Below are positions 18,163-28,320 of a DNA stretch of 64,000 nt, in pieces (position 1 is the stretch's first letter; every line of letters starts with the position of its first letter). Both the position numbers and the translations under genes were made by a program. Origin of the DNA: an uncultured SAR324 cluster bacterium (GTDB lineage: Bacteria; SAR324; NAC60-12); the NCBI GenBank assembly GCA_905182865.1, contig CAJJCY010000004.1, positions 186,001 to 250,000 of the forward strand, written 5' to 3'. A model generated the notes under the pieces. The model did not search any database, had not been told where the DNA came from, and saw only the letters and a program-made list of their open reading frames with translations.

Positions 18163-18698
18163 GTAATGCTTACTCCTCTTGATGTTGCAATATCTTTAAA
18201 AAATGTTGAAACAGTTTGTAAAATCATTAACAAAATTCCAAAAGTCATAATTATTTTAATCGGAATCATCGAGGGGTTCCATAGGGAAAACTTTCTCTGG
18301 TCGTATTCTATGGCATACTGAGTACTGGATATCGCACCTATTAATAGGACGATAAGATACACTAAAAGAAAAATGTTCGTAAACACATCTATCTTTGCTT
18401 TAGTTTTATCTGAATAAAGGCCATATATCAAATCCATGCGCACATGGTCATCCATCTGCATCGAATAAGGCCCCCCTAAAATATAATATGCAGTTATTGT
18501 AAATTGGGCCATTTCTACGGTCCAGGACAAAGGAATACCCAATATATTACGAGTAACGGCCCCCAATAATAAGGTGCCAATCATTATAAAGATCAGATAC
18601 ATTGATAATCTGCCGAACTTGGTCGATGCATAATCGACGTACTTTACATATGAAACTATGATTTTTGGCATTTTCCTAATCAATTCTATATATAACAA
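18159..18698 (-). CDS. TRAP transporter small permease (DctQ family)
   Basis: The protein has 179 residues and four predicted membrane helices, the usual DctQ plan. The family feature VTRNILGIPLSWTVEMAQF (about residues 49-67) is clear, and DDHVRMDLIYGLYSDKTK marks the second loop. It scaffolds the large permease. It is the first gene of the operon and its stop overlaps dctM. The 364 bases upstream (18699-19062) carry no gene and should hold the promoter, though no clear -35/-10 pair was found. Confidence 0.9.
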   Translation of the reverse strand: MLYIELIRKMPKIIVSYVKYVDYASTKFGRLSMYLIFIMIGTLLLGAVTRNILGIPLSWTVEMAQFTITAYYILGGPYSMQMDDHVRMDLIYGLYSDKTKAKIDVFTNIFLLVYLIVLLIGAISSTQYAIEYDQRKFSLWNPSMIPIKIIMTFGILLMILQTVSTFFKDIATSRGVSIT

Positions 18699-19062
18699 TG
18701 TTTCTATATTTATTAACGACCACTCTCACAAATTTATCATGAACAGTGACATTAAACACCCCTAATCCAAATGAAGAGTGATTGAATATAGTGGAAGTAG
18801 TAGATTTTTCTGTACTAAAAAAATAGCTGCTACTTGTTGCTAAAAAGGGGATTTATTCTATTCTAAAGGTAGGTTATGTAATTGTTTATTGCATACAGAA
18901 TAAGTTCCTTGTCTCTTATTGCAGAGATGAGTGGCAATTCCCCATGAAATCAATTTTGAAAATGTATTTTATTTTCTCACAACAAGTTTGTCAATAAAAA
19001 ACGGGGTATAAATTGATTATTCTAAAGTTGTTCTATAACAAATTAAAACTAACCCATGTTTT

Positions 19063-19434
19063 GTGGTGCTTCTATTGATCCATGATGATTCCGGAATGCG
19101 TGTAATTTACATCGAAGAGTTTTTCGAGCGGGGCTGGAAAGATGTGATCAATGAGGCAAAGTCAATTGTGGGAAATGAACCGGCTTATCTAAGTTTTGAT
19201 GTCGATGGCCTGGATCCGGTATATGCACCGGGAACCGGAACTCCGGAAATCGGTGGATTCAGCAATCTGGAAGCACAATTGATGATTCGTGAACTTGGAG
19301 ATCTGAATCTTTACGGTGGAGATTTGGTTGAAGTAGCGCCGCCTTATGATCCAACAGGAAACACTGCTTTGACGGGGGCTACGCTGATGTTTGAGATCCT
19401 CTGCGTGGTCGCACAATCTCTTTCACGCAGATAA
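19063..19434 (+). pseudogene. C-terminal fragment of an agmatinase/arginase-family ureohydrolase
   Basis: From about 19084 the frame reads SGMRVIYIEEFFERGW and the C-terminal metal motif SFDVDGLDPVYAPGTGTPE, then normal family sequence to the end. Everything upstream (the GGDH and DAHxD metal motifs, roughly the first 60 percent of the enzyme) is absent. The preceding 360 bases show no remnant in any frame that I could see. It therefore cannot bind the binuclear Mn centre and is not a working enzyme. A complete paralogue lies at 30971-31939. The junction with unrelated sequence just beside the TRAP operon suggests that a rearrangement or insertion removed the front. Confidence 0.85.
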
Positions 19435-20263
19435 TTGTTTGCGTGCAATGGTGAAAGTTATTTGGCCAATGGAGGCTCGAGGTTTGTCATGCTGTTGCAT
19501 GAAGGCTTCAAGTTTTCCGGAATCATCCAAGGTTTTTATATATTGAAGCACTCCTGGCAGATCCTCATCTGAAACCAAACTCCAGATCGAATCACCGCTC
19601 CGCCAATCCGGATCGAGAGGCCCATCAGCATTAAAAAGCGCCTCACCCTGCATTACTACTTCCAGCGGCACTTTGTGGTGAGTGTTGGTAAAACCGCTCC
19701 GTTGCAGTAACTCGGACAACATATCAAGATCTACATGTTTTTCTTTTACGGCTCGTAAAGCTTTCGGAATGAAACGATAAAACCAAAATCCTTGTTCCAG
19801 TTGTTGATGACTGCAACTGTTGATAATCAAACTCCCACCTGTTTTTAAGACTCTTGAAAACTCTTGAAAAACCTTGTAATGTTCTGGCCAACCGGAAGCT
19901 TCATCGTCTGGAAGATGGTGCAGGACCTGATTAGTCATCACAGCATCCACGCTTTCATCCGGAAGCGGCAGTGCGTCTATGGTAGATTGATGAAAATTGA
20001 TACGTCCAGATTTTTCTTCAGAAAGCATTTTCTCTTGACCCTTGCCAGCATCCAGAATTCAGGTCGACTGCTTCTACACGCTGGACATGATTAACCATTG
20101 CCGCTGCAAATAAACCGGTCCCGCATCCTGCATCAACAAGTATTTGTTTTTCCAGAGGAAGTTTACTTTCTGCCAATGCGCTGCGAATGATTTTAACCCC
20201 GTCTGCTGAACGGGTTTTATCGTAAACTTGGCTGGTCTGGTCATAATTTTCGTAATTACTCAT
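19423..20263 (-). pseudogene. Class I SAM-dependent methyltransferase, frameshifted
   Basis: The first frame (20263 down to 20018) holds the start and SAM motif I, VDAGCGTGLFAA. The second (down to 19423) holds LPLPDESVDAVMTNQVLHHL and the rest of a Methyltransf_11/UbiE-like domain. The frames must join near 20029-20046, where the sequence around AVDLNSG and QEKMLSEEK is out of phase by a net one base. Two small deletions (for example in a GMLAKGQEKM-like segment) would explain it equally well. The repaired length is about 279 residues. The substrate is not predictable. Its 3' end overlaps the ureohydrolase fragment on the other strand by 12 bases. Confidence 0.75.
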
Positions 20264-20349
20264 GCTTCAAGTAAGGCTAAAGAAAGTCCGCTAGACAGTA
20301 TTCAGTGTCAAAAATACTCCGGGCATCAGTCCAAAAAAATTGTTGCCTG

Positions 20350-20532
20350 TTAGAATTCAAGCGGGTTCCCCTCAAATTGATCAATGCACCATTGAAACAA
20401 AGTCCAGATGAGTCCAAACCCAAAAAGGAACATCCCTGAGTAATTATTAAAAATTACATCACTGACACCGCTCAGCAACAAACTGAACAAAGCCAACCCA
20501 ACACCATTACTCATTGTTTCAGTCCTTAGCAA
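20350..20532 (-). CDS. Small membrane protein, possibly an EamA/DMT-type transporter remnant
   Basis: The predicted protein has 60 residues, or 54 from the second ATG (20514, MSNGVGLALFSLLL). There are two hydrophobic segments (about residues 8-27 and 33-48) and an acidic tail. The start resembles the first helix of EamA drug/metabolite transporters, but the remaining eight to nine helices are missing, so this is either a short stand-alone protein or a shrunken fragment. It sits between the CpdA-like gene and the methyltransferase on the same strand. Confidence 0.35.
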   Translation of the reverse strand: MLRTETMSNGVGLALFSLLLSGVSDVIFNNYSGMFLFGFGLIWTLFQWCIDQFEGNPLEF

Positions 20533-20584
20533 TTCACAGGTAAATCACATATGCAACGGAGGGTCTTCCTTAGTTTTATTTTGT

Positions 20585-21387
20585 TCATCCTGAGGTTGAA
20601 GGTTTTTTCACATACATGGAATTGTCCAGATAGTCATGGAAATGTACGGTCGTCTGTTGCGGTTCCAGAAAGATCACGCAGTAAGCCGGAGGCTCATGGC
20701 TGATGGGCAAATAATCCTCGGCCTTTAGATCCAACTGTACTTGATGATTGGTTCCGCGAAGTGTTGTGAAAGGAATTCCGTGCCAGCTGCCGCTTACCGG
20801 TCGGTGAACGTGTCCAAAAAAGAGATGTTTGATGTTGGAAGAATTGTTCACGATTTTTTGAATGCGCTGTGGCGTCTTCCCTGAAGACTGATCCTGTCCA
20901 GAGATGGAATACCAATGTTAAATGGAGGATGGTGCATGAAAAGATAAACGGCTTTACTTCCGGCTTTTTCCAACTGAGACCGTAGCCATGCACCTCGTTT
21001 TTCACAATAAGATCCCCAATCCTTTCCATGCTCAACTGTGTCCAGCAGCAGAAATCGTCCAAGTGGAGTTTCCAGCATTTGCTGCACAAATCCGTATTCG
21101 TCCAGTGGCACTTCCGGAAAAACCTCAGAAAATATTTTCCGATGATCATGGTTGCCGATTAAAGGATGAAAAGGCATTGGGAGTTGCTGAAGAATTTCAC
21201 GGAAATCTTCATAGGATTCTCGAAAACCTTGATCGGTCAGATCACCGGTTATGATACACAATTCTGCGTCCGCATGGAACTCTTTGATGCTTTCGATACA
21301 TGCTTCAAGGCGTTCGCAGGGATTGAGACCATGAAGTTCAGTACCGCGGGGCATTAAATGTGTGTCAGTTATCTGGATTATTTTCAT
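20585..21387 (-). pseudogene. CpdA-like calcineurin-type metallophosphoesterase, frameshifted
   Basis: The binuclear metal motifs occur in order: QITDTHL (residue about 5), ITGDLTDQG, IGNHDH and MHHPPF in the first frame (21387-20848), then GHVHRP in the second (20851-20585). The break is at a run of six T on the plus strand (20854-20859). Adding one base gives AFKKIVNNSSNIKHLFFGHV and a 267-residue product, close to E. coli CpdA (275). The family includes 3',5'-cAMP phosphodiesterases and other phosphodiesterases, and the substrate is uncertain. Because the defect is in a homopolymer, a sequencing error is quite possible here. Confidence 0.82.
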
Positions 21388-21584
21388 CAGTTATTTGATT
21401 CAATGACGATTAAGATGGGATTATATGGTTATTTGTTGGATTTTAGTAGTAATGTTTGTATATGTAAAATTTATAGACTCCAATACGACTACATATGACA
21501 ACATGACGGTTGCTCCTGAGGGCCTGAAAAAAAATCAGCATAAAAAATATTGAGTTTCGAAAGCTAATTATTTTTCGTCAGAAA

Positions 21585-24500
21585 TTAGTTCTCTTTGAAA
21601 TCTTTCAAACCTGATCCGCTGAGCTGTTTGGAAACAAGTTGTCTATAAAGACCGGTTTTCTGCAGCAACTCTTTATGTGTGCCGGTTTCCACCATGCGGC
21701 CCTCATGAAGGACTATTATCCTGTCCGCGTCACGGATGGTAGAGAGGCGATGTGCAATGATGATGGTAGTTCTATTTGTCTTAAGCAGATTAAGAGCTTT
21801 GTGGACAGTGTGTTCGCTGAGAGCGTCGAGATGAGAAGTGGCCTCGTCTAAAATTAAAAACGGAGCATCCTTTAGGAATGCTCTTGCAATTGCAACACGC
21901 TGTCTTTGACCTCCAGAAAGGCTGGCGCCACGTTCACCAACTATAGTTTCCAGGCCATCCGGCATACTTTCTACAACTTCAGACAGTGCAGACAGTTTCA
22001 CTGCCTCACTTAATTCCAGCTCAGTAGCATCCGGTTTAGCAACGAGGATGTTTTCCCGCAGTGAATTATTGAAGAGATATGTGTCCTGAGCAACCAATGC
22101 GATCCGGGAACGTAAATCATCCAATTTATAATCTCTGAGTTCAATTCCATTCAATGAGATGGAACCCTTATCTGGATCCCAGAAACGCATTAGCAGTTGA
22201 GCAAGGCTTGTTTTTCCAGCCCCTGATGGGCCAACTAACGCAAGTGTTTTTCCTGCATGTATTTCGAAATTGAGATTCTGCAGGACACTAAGTGATCTTC
22301 CTGGATATGAAAAACTGACATTTTGAAAGGAAACCCCTGATGACAAATCGCTGGATGCTTCACCAGCTCCATCGGCAATCACCACCGGTTCGTTTTCTAA
22401 TGCGTAAACTCTCCTAGTGGCACCCAGTGTGTCGGCCAATTGTCGTCCTATCTGCGCGATTTCGGATACCGGTAAAAATGCCGACATAGCGAGAATAGTA
22501 AGAAGAGGAAGCAACCCCGCATCTAATGAACCATTGGTTGTGAGCAGGGCTCCCGTGCAGACGACAGCAAGACCTCCCCAGCCGGTTAGAACTTCAAGTA
22601 GGCTTGTTTGGAATGTCAACTCTCGGAAGAACGGCAACCTTAACGAGATATGGTGGTTCGTAAGTTCTTCAAAAACTTTTCCTCGATTAAAACCCTGCTG
22701 AAATGCAACTATTTCTGCAATACCCTGGATGGTATCAATTGCATGGGCAGAAAGCTCTCCGGCAGCTTCTCTGGCTTTTGATCCCAGTAGATCTACTTTT
22801 GTACGCATTAGTAAAGGACTGAAGCCTACTGCAAGCAGAAAGGGCAATAGCGCCAATGCCATCCAGAAGCTTACTGTTGTCATGAACGTTATCACTGCAA
22901 GTGGAATAAGAATTGAAACAAAAACCGGAGCTACTGTATGTGCAAAGAAGTATTCCACCAGTTCAACATCCTGGGTGGCGATTCCCATCAAATCTCCAGT
23001 TCTGCGCCGAACTAGATATGCGGGAGCAAGCTTATCCAGTTTCCTGAAAACATTTATCCTCATCTCAGCCAGTAACCTGAAAGCCATGTCATGGGCCACC
23101 CATGACTCAATCCAGTGAAGTATTCCGGAAAGTGATGCAACTAACATTAGTCCTGTGAGTTGAATAGTAAAATCAGTGCCGTTTTTCAGAGCAAGAACAA
23201 TTAGCGCGCTGAAGATCCCCACCCCAATAAAAGCAAGTACCCGCAGTACGCCGAAAGAAAAGGTAAGTAAAAGCCTGCCCTTCCAGGGCATGATGTGGCG
23301 CATTAATTCAACAATTAACTGCTTCCAGTTGAGTCCCTCTGCTTTAATAATGCCCTCTGTCGGCATGTCACGTAAAGATTCATCTATCTGTTCTACAGTC
23401 CCGTTATTTACAAACATTGATTCTTCTTCACCATTTACCAATTCTTTTAATTCTGCTTCGCGAACCTGCTCATTCATCAAAGCCGAATAAATACCATCTT
23501 TCTTCATCAGGGCTTCATGATGTCCGGACTCAACAACCCTTCCCTGGTCCATTACCAGTATCCGGTCACATTTGATTATACTTGAAAGCCGATGGGCCAA
23601 AACGAGTGTGGTGCGGTTTTTCATCAAACGATCAAGGGCCTGCTGGATGACGTATTCGTTTTCTGCGTCAACAGCAGACAATGCCTCATCTAAAATTAAA
23701 ATTGGCGTATCTCTTAAGAACAGCCCTTGCAATAGCAATACGTTGCCGCTGCCCACCTGAAAGCTTGATGCCCTTTTCACCAATAATCGTTTTGTATCTG
23801 TCCGGAAGAGTTGTTACAAACTCATGGATGTTAGCATTTCTTGCTGCATCGGTAATCTCAGTTTCGCTTGCTTCCGGATTCCCCATTCGTATATTCTCCT
23901 CAATTGTTCCATGAAAAAGGAATGTGTCCTGATGAACAACAGAGATTTCTCTTCGTAACTGGTCGAGGGTGATGTTTCTCAAGTCCTTTCCACCAATGCT
24001 GATAGATCCCTGCCCAGGATCATGGAAACGAAGTAGAAGCTTAACGATCGAAGACTTGCCGCAACCGCTTGATCCGACAATACCTACTCTTTCTCCCTTG
24101 CTGATGTTGAAATTCAGACATTTATGGACAATGTGGCTGTGTTCCGGGTAACTGAAGCTTACTGAATCGAAATCAATTGAAGGTTCAAGACGGGTAGTGC
24201 TGTTTCCGGAATGCTCCTCCAATACAACCGGTTGAGCATCGAGAATTTTGTATACTCCTTGTGCTGCAGAAAGACCTACCATACCCTGATGTAGAACTGT
24301 ACGCAGATCACGCAGAGGCCTGAAAATTTCAACTCCCATCATTAAAATTATAAGCAATGTGGTGAGTTCCATTTCACCTGCCATCGTACGGTAGGCTCCA
24401 TAGCCCAGTCCCGCTGCAGCTCCAACTGCGATAGATGTATCTGTGATTCCTCTTGATAAAGAATTGGTGGCAAGAACCCACATGGTACTGCGAAAAAGCT

Positions 24501-25179
24501 CAAAAGATCGTTTTTTCAGCAATTCTGTACGTGATCCGCTTTGACCAAAGGATTTGAGTGTCGCAAGGCCTTGGATTCCGTCTAAAAAATCTGATGCAAA
24601 TGCTGCATACGCCTGCTGCCTTTCAAGTGATCTTTTCGTGTCAAACTTGTGCCATGCTGATGGTGCTGCCAGTGCCACAAAAGCTGCTACCAGTAGGATA
24701 AGTGCAACCGGAAAGTCGAGAAAGGCAACAAAAGCAAATATCATTAGTGGTGTCAGTGCAGAGATAAACAATTGTGGTAGGTATTCTCCAAAATAAGTCT
24801 CCAGCTGTTCTATTCCGTCTACTAATGTCAATACGAGTTCGCCGGATCTTTGTCTGCCAGTATATCCAGGTCCAAGGCTCACTATTTTGTCAAAAAGACG
24901 ACGACGCAGTTGCTTCTGAACAATTGCCGATGTCTCATGCGCTGTCATTGTTCGCCAATGTTCAAAAATTCCTCGTATCAGCATAACTAAAGCAGCAAAA
25001 ATGATTGGCATAACCAATTCGTCTACAGACTGGCCTAGAAAAATAAGACCGATCAGCCAACCGAGCAAAGCAAGACGAATCACTCCGAGTGCTGCTGCAA
25101 TCATTCCGATTAGTACTGAGATGGCAATGCGACCTCTAACACCCTGGGTGAATGACCAAAGTCGTGTTTCAAACTGCAT
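21585..25179 (-). pseudogene. Fused double ABC exporter (TMD-NBD-TMD-NBD), one frameshift
   Basis: The first half (from 25179) has six membrane helices and an ATPase with GSSGCGKSS and KLSGGQRQR. Its frame ends at 23686, just before Walker B. The next frame supplies RDTPILILDEALSAVD and the H-loop VLAHRLSSI. It then runs without a new start through a linker into a second six-helix domain and a second ATPase with [18 protein letters not shown] and FLILDEATSHLD. One extra base in CTTAAGAG (about 23714-23717) explains the break, and the repaired product is 1197 residues. Both ATPases keep all catalytic residues, so the intact form would be one polypeptide exporter of CydDC/MsbA-like type. The substrate is unknown. 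The gap 21388-21584 holds no gene. Confidence 0.87.
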
Positions 25180-25460
25180 TAATTAATCTGGAAAAATATT
25201 ATTGAGTTGATTTTCTACAAAAAATTACGGCAGGCAACTCCAAACAAATTTAACTGGTCTAAGAGTTGACGATCATGCAAAAAGTACTACAGTACACTAT
25301 TTGGCATTTCGACCGTAGGAAAATCTTAATGATATAGTAATAGCTTATGCGGGATTTCTTGATTTACTCAAAATGTCACGTTTTTAGGGCTTTTTACCAC
25401 GTCATCAAGAGTTGGTCTGATAATATTAGCTTATCAACAAAACGAGATGATAAGGTTGGA

Positions 25461-25943
25461 TCAGACTATGATGCCGTGAATGATGATTGCTATGGATATG
25501 TAGATTGAAGCTTCTATTGCACCAACTCCGACATTGCGTTCTATTTCTATTTCCTTATTTAAGTCGAAAGGAGTGACCCAGTCCAGTGAACGGCGTCCTA
25601 AACTCAGGCAAATTAAGCCAAGCAGCAAATAGATGGCTGTGGTTATCAATTCAGCGCCAAGCAACGAATAACGAGACGGATCCTCTGAATCGATGAAGGT
25701 AAACATATCGTAGTCAACAACTCCTGAAACAGAAGCGTGGACGATAATTGCCATAGCAATGTAGAATCCTGCTTCCGTAATACCTGAAGCGATATTTTTC
25801 TCAATCGAAGTCTGGTTGTTCAAATCATAAGGTGTAATCCAATCCAGTACTTTCCTGCCGATAAACAAACACAAGATACTTACCAGAAAATAGATCAGGA
25901 TTTCAATTGAAACATTTATGAAATGACTAATTACCATAATCAA
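25461..25943 (-). CDS. DUF350 membrane protein with two tandem repeats
   Basis: The protein has 160 residues and four helices made of two copies of a helix-loop-helix unit. Copy 1 contains GRKVLDWITPYDLN and ITEAGFYIAMAIIVHA; copy 2 contains GRRSLDWVTPFDLN and AIEASIYISIAIIIHG. This is the DUF350 (YjfL-type) family of inner-membrane proteins, whose biochemical role is not established. It stands alone, facing away from xsc. Flanking gaps 25180-25460 and 25944-26433 carry no gene. Confidence 0.8.
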   Translation of the reverse strand: MIMVISHFINVSIEILIYFLVSILCLFIGRKVLDWITPYDLNNQTSIEKNIASGITEAGFYIAMAIIVHASVSGVVDYDMFTFIDSEDPSRYSLLGAELITTAIYLLLGLICLSLGRRSLDWVTPFDLNKEIEIERNVGVGAIEASIYISIAIIIHGIIV

Positions 25944-26433
25944 CTCCTAAAAAAGGTTTAGATAATAATATTTTACAAAGTTATTTAACCGTGATAAACC
26001 GCTATGTTTAGTTTTCAAAACTAATCAACAAAGCTGCACGGTTAATCTTACTAATTTAATTATTATTCACAAGTCAAAATACTGTTAGCAAAATAACACA
26101 TTTTTTATAATGCCTTTTTTGAACATTGTCAAATATTGTTTTACCAGAGATAGAATAAGTTGATTTAATTTATGTTATGAAGTATAAATTTACTATGTCT
26201 GTTTAGCGATACTTCATTTCTCACTGAATGAAATATTCTCCTAGATTTAATAAAAGTACTGTTTATAATGCTGTCTGGGTAGAGTCCTACAGCAGAATTT
26301 AGTGTAATTGACTTAAGGACGGAATATATTGGTGAATTCTGATTTTATGATAAATATACTAGACTTATTTTTTAAAAGCATTCCTCTTGCTTCGCGATCA
26401 ACTGTATTTAGTTTTAATAAGGAATAATTTTGT
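25944..26433. promoter_or_regulatory. Divergent upstream region of xsc and the DUF350 gene
   Basis: These 490 bases carry no gene. A TATAAT at 26264-26269 lies 165 bases before xsc but without a good -35. AAGGAA (26419-26424) is the xsc ribosome site. No tauR-like regulator gene is adjacent. Confidence 0.35.
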
Positions 26434-28206
26434 ATGAAAATGACAACAGAAGAAGCTTTTGTAAAAGTCTTGCAAATGCACGGTATTGAACACGCATTCG
26501 GAATTATCGGTTCAGCTTTTATGCCTATTTCCGACTACTTCCCTCAAGCAGGAATCACGTTTTGGGACGTGGCCCATGAGTGCAACGGTGGTTACATGGC
26601 GGACGGTTTTACACGTACAACTGGCAAAATGTCGATGATTATTGGCCAGAATGGTCCTGGCATTACAAATTTTGTGACTCCTATTAAAACAGCATACTGG
26701 AACCATACACCAATGCTGTTGATTACACCGCAGGCTGCCAACAAGTCGATTGGCCAAGGTGGGTTTCAGGAAGTTGAGCAAATGGCCGCTTTCAAAGACA
26801 TGGTCGCTTATCAGGAGGAAGTTCGTGATCCAACGCGTATTGCTGAAGTGCTGAATCGCGTAATCACCAAAGCAAAACGTATGTCTGCACCGGCTCAAAT
26901 CAACATTCCTCGTGATATCTGGACACAGGTAGTTGACATTGATTTACCTGAAATTATTGAATTTGAACTTCCTGCTGGCGGTACTGATGCAATATCCAGT
27001 GCTGCTAAGCTCTTATCTGATGCAAAATTTCCAGTAATTCTAAATGGCGCAGGTGTGATTTTAGGCAATGCCATTCCTGCTTCACAAACACTTGCAGAAC
27101 GTTTAGATTCACCTGTGTGCTGCAATTATCAGCACAATGATGCATTTCCCGGTTCACATCCTTTGTTTGTCGGACCACTGGGCTATAATGGTTCAAAGGC
27201 AGCAATGGAGTTAATCAAACAGGCGGATGTTGTTTTGGCTCTTGGTACTCGATTGAATCCGTTTTCTACGCTTCCAGGTTACAACTTGGATTACTGGCCG
27301 AATGAAGCAAAATTGATCCAGGTTGACATCAATCCGGACAGGATTGGACTGACAAAGCCTGTTACAGTCGGAATCGTTGGTGATTCAAAACAGGTGGCAG
27401 AGCAAATTCTAAGTCGGCTCACTGACTCTGCCGGAGATGCAGGTCGTGATGTGAGGCGCAAACTGATTGCAGACAAAAAAGCCGTTTGGGCGAAAACACT
27501 CGCCTCCATGGATTTCGAAGAGGACGATCCGGGTACAACTTGGAATGAACGTGTACGTAAACGTCAGCCGGATCATATGTCGCCGCGAATGGTCTGGCGC
27601 GCTATTATGGCAGCCTTACCTAAAGATGCGATTATTTCTTCTGATATCGGTAACAACTGTGCGATCGGCAACGCATATCCGACTTTTGAAAGTGGAAGGA
27701 AATATTTAGCTCCGGGACTGTTTGGACCTTGTGGTTACGGTTTTCCTTCAATCATTGGTGCAAAAATCGGCAATCCTGAAACTCCGGTGGTAGGTTTTGC
27801 GGGTGACGGAGCATTCGGGATTTCAATGAATGAAATGACGGCAATCGGCCGTAGCGAATGGCCGGGAATTACGATGATAATTTTCAGGAATTACCAGTGG
27901 GGTGCAGAGAAACGCAACTCAACACTCTGGTATGATGACAATTTTGTCGGTACCGAACTCGATCTTCAGGTTTCATATGCTGATATTGCTAAAGCCTGTG
28001 GTGTCAATGGTGTTCAGGTTAGGACGATGGAGGAACTTACAAGTGAGTTGGGAAATGCGGTAAAGATGCAGATGGAGCAAGGAAAGACGACCTTTATAGA
28101 GGTAATCCTGAATCAGGAGTTAGGCGATCCTTTTCGTAGAGATGCGATGACAACACCTGTGCCTGTGGCGGGTGTCAGTATGGATGACATGTGTGTACAA
28201 AAGTGA
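26434..28206 (+). CDS. xsc: Sulfoacetaldehyde acetyltransferase
   Basis: Xsc is a thiamine-diphosphate enzyme that converts sulfoacetaldehyde and phosphate to acetyl phosphate and sulfite, the desulfonation step of taurine dissimilation. The 590-residue length is normal. The N-domain reads AFGIIGSAFMPISDYFPQAG and WDVAHECNGGYMADGF, with the cofactor-activating Glu region close to the Xsc type. The C-domain shows the ThDP motif VGFAGDGAFGISMNEM and RNYQWGAEKRNSTLWYD, a strong Xsc marker. The start has AAGGAA upstream. It heads the block xsc-tpa-ald, with 93-114-base gaps. No phosphotransacetylase or sulfite exporter is in the window. Confidence 0.95.
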   Translation: MKMTTEEAFVKVLQMHGIEHAFGIIGSAFMPISDYFPQAGITFWDVAHECNGGYMADGFTRTTGKMSMIIGQNGPGITNFVTPIKTAYWNHTPMLLITPQAANKSIGQGGFQEVEQMAAFKDMVAYQEEVRDPTRIAEVLNRVITKAKRMSAPAQINIPRDIWTQVVDIDLPEIIEFELPAGGTDAISSAAKLLSDAKFPVILNGAGVILGNAIPASQTLAERLDSPVCCNYQHNDAFPGSHPLFVGPLGYNGSKAAMELIKQADVVLALGTRLNPFSTLPGYNLDYWPNEAKLIQVDINPDRIGLTKPVTVGIVGDSKQVAEQILSRLTDSAGDAGRDVRRKLIADKKAVWAKTLASMDFEEDDPGTTWNERVRKRQPDHMSPRMVWRAIMAALPKDAIISSDIGNNCAIGNAYPTFESGRKYLAPGLFGPCGYGFPSIIGAKIGNPETPVVGFAGDGAFGISMNEMTAIGRSEWPGITMIIFRNYQWGAEKRNSTLWYDDNFVGTELDLQVSYADIAKACGVNGVQVRTMEELTSELGNAVKMQMEQGKTTFIEVILNQELGDPFRRDAMTTPVPVAGVSMDDMCVQK

Positions 28207-28320
28207 AGCTTACTTTGTTAGTTTATATACAGCCGTACATTAGAAAAATCTGAAAAAAGTGTGGATAGATTTATAATATAATTACAGGCTAATTAATTAA
28301 TGATTAGAAAAGGAGAAGAA

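Noticed and set aside
20694..21149. 151-residue frame overlapping the CpdA-like gene
   Set aside because: It is an alternative frame on the same strand as strongly conserved phosphoesterase motifs.
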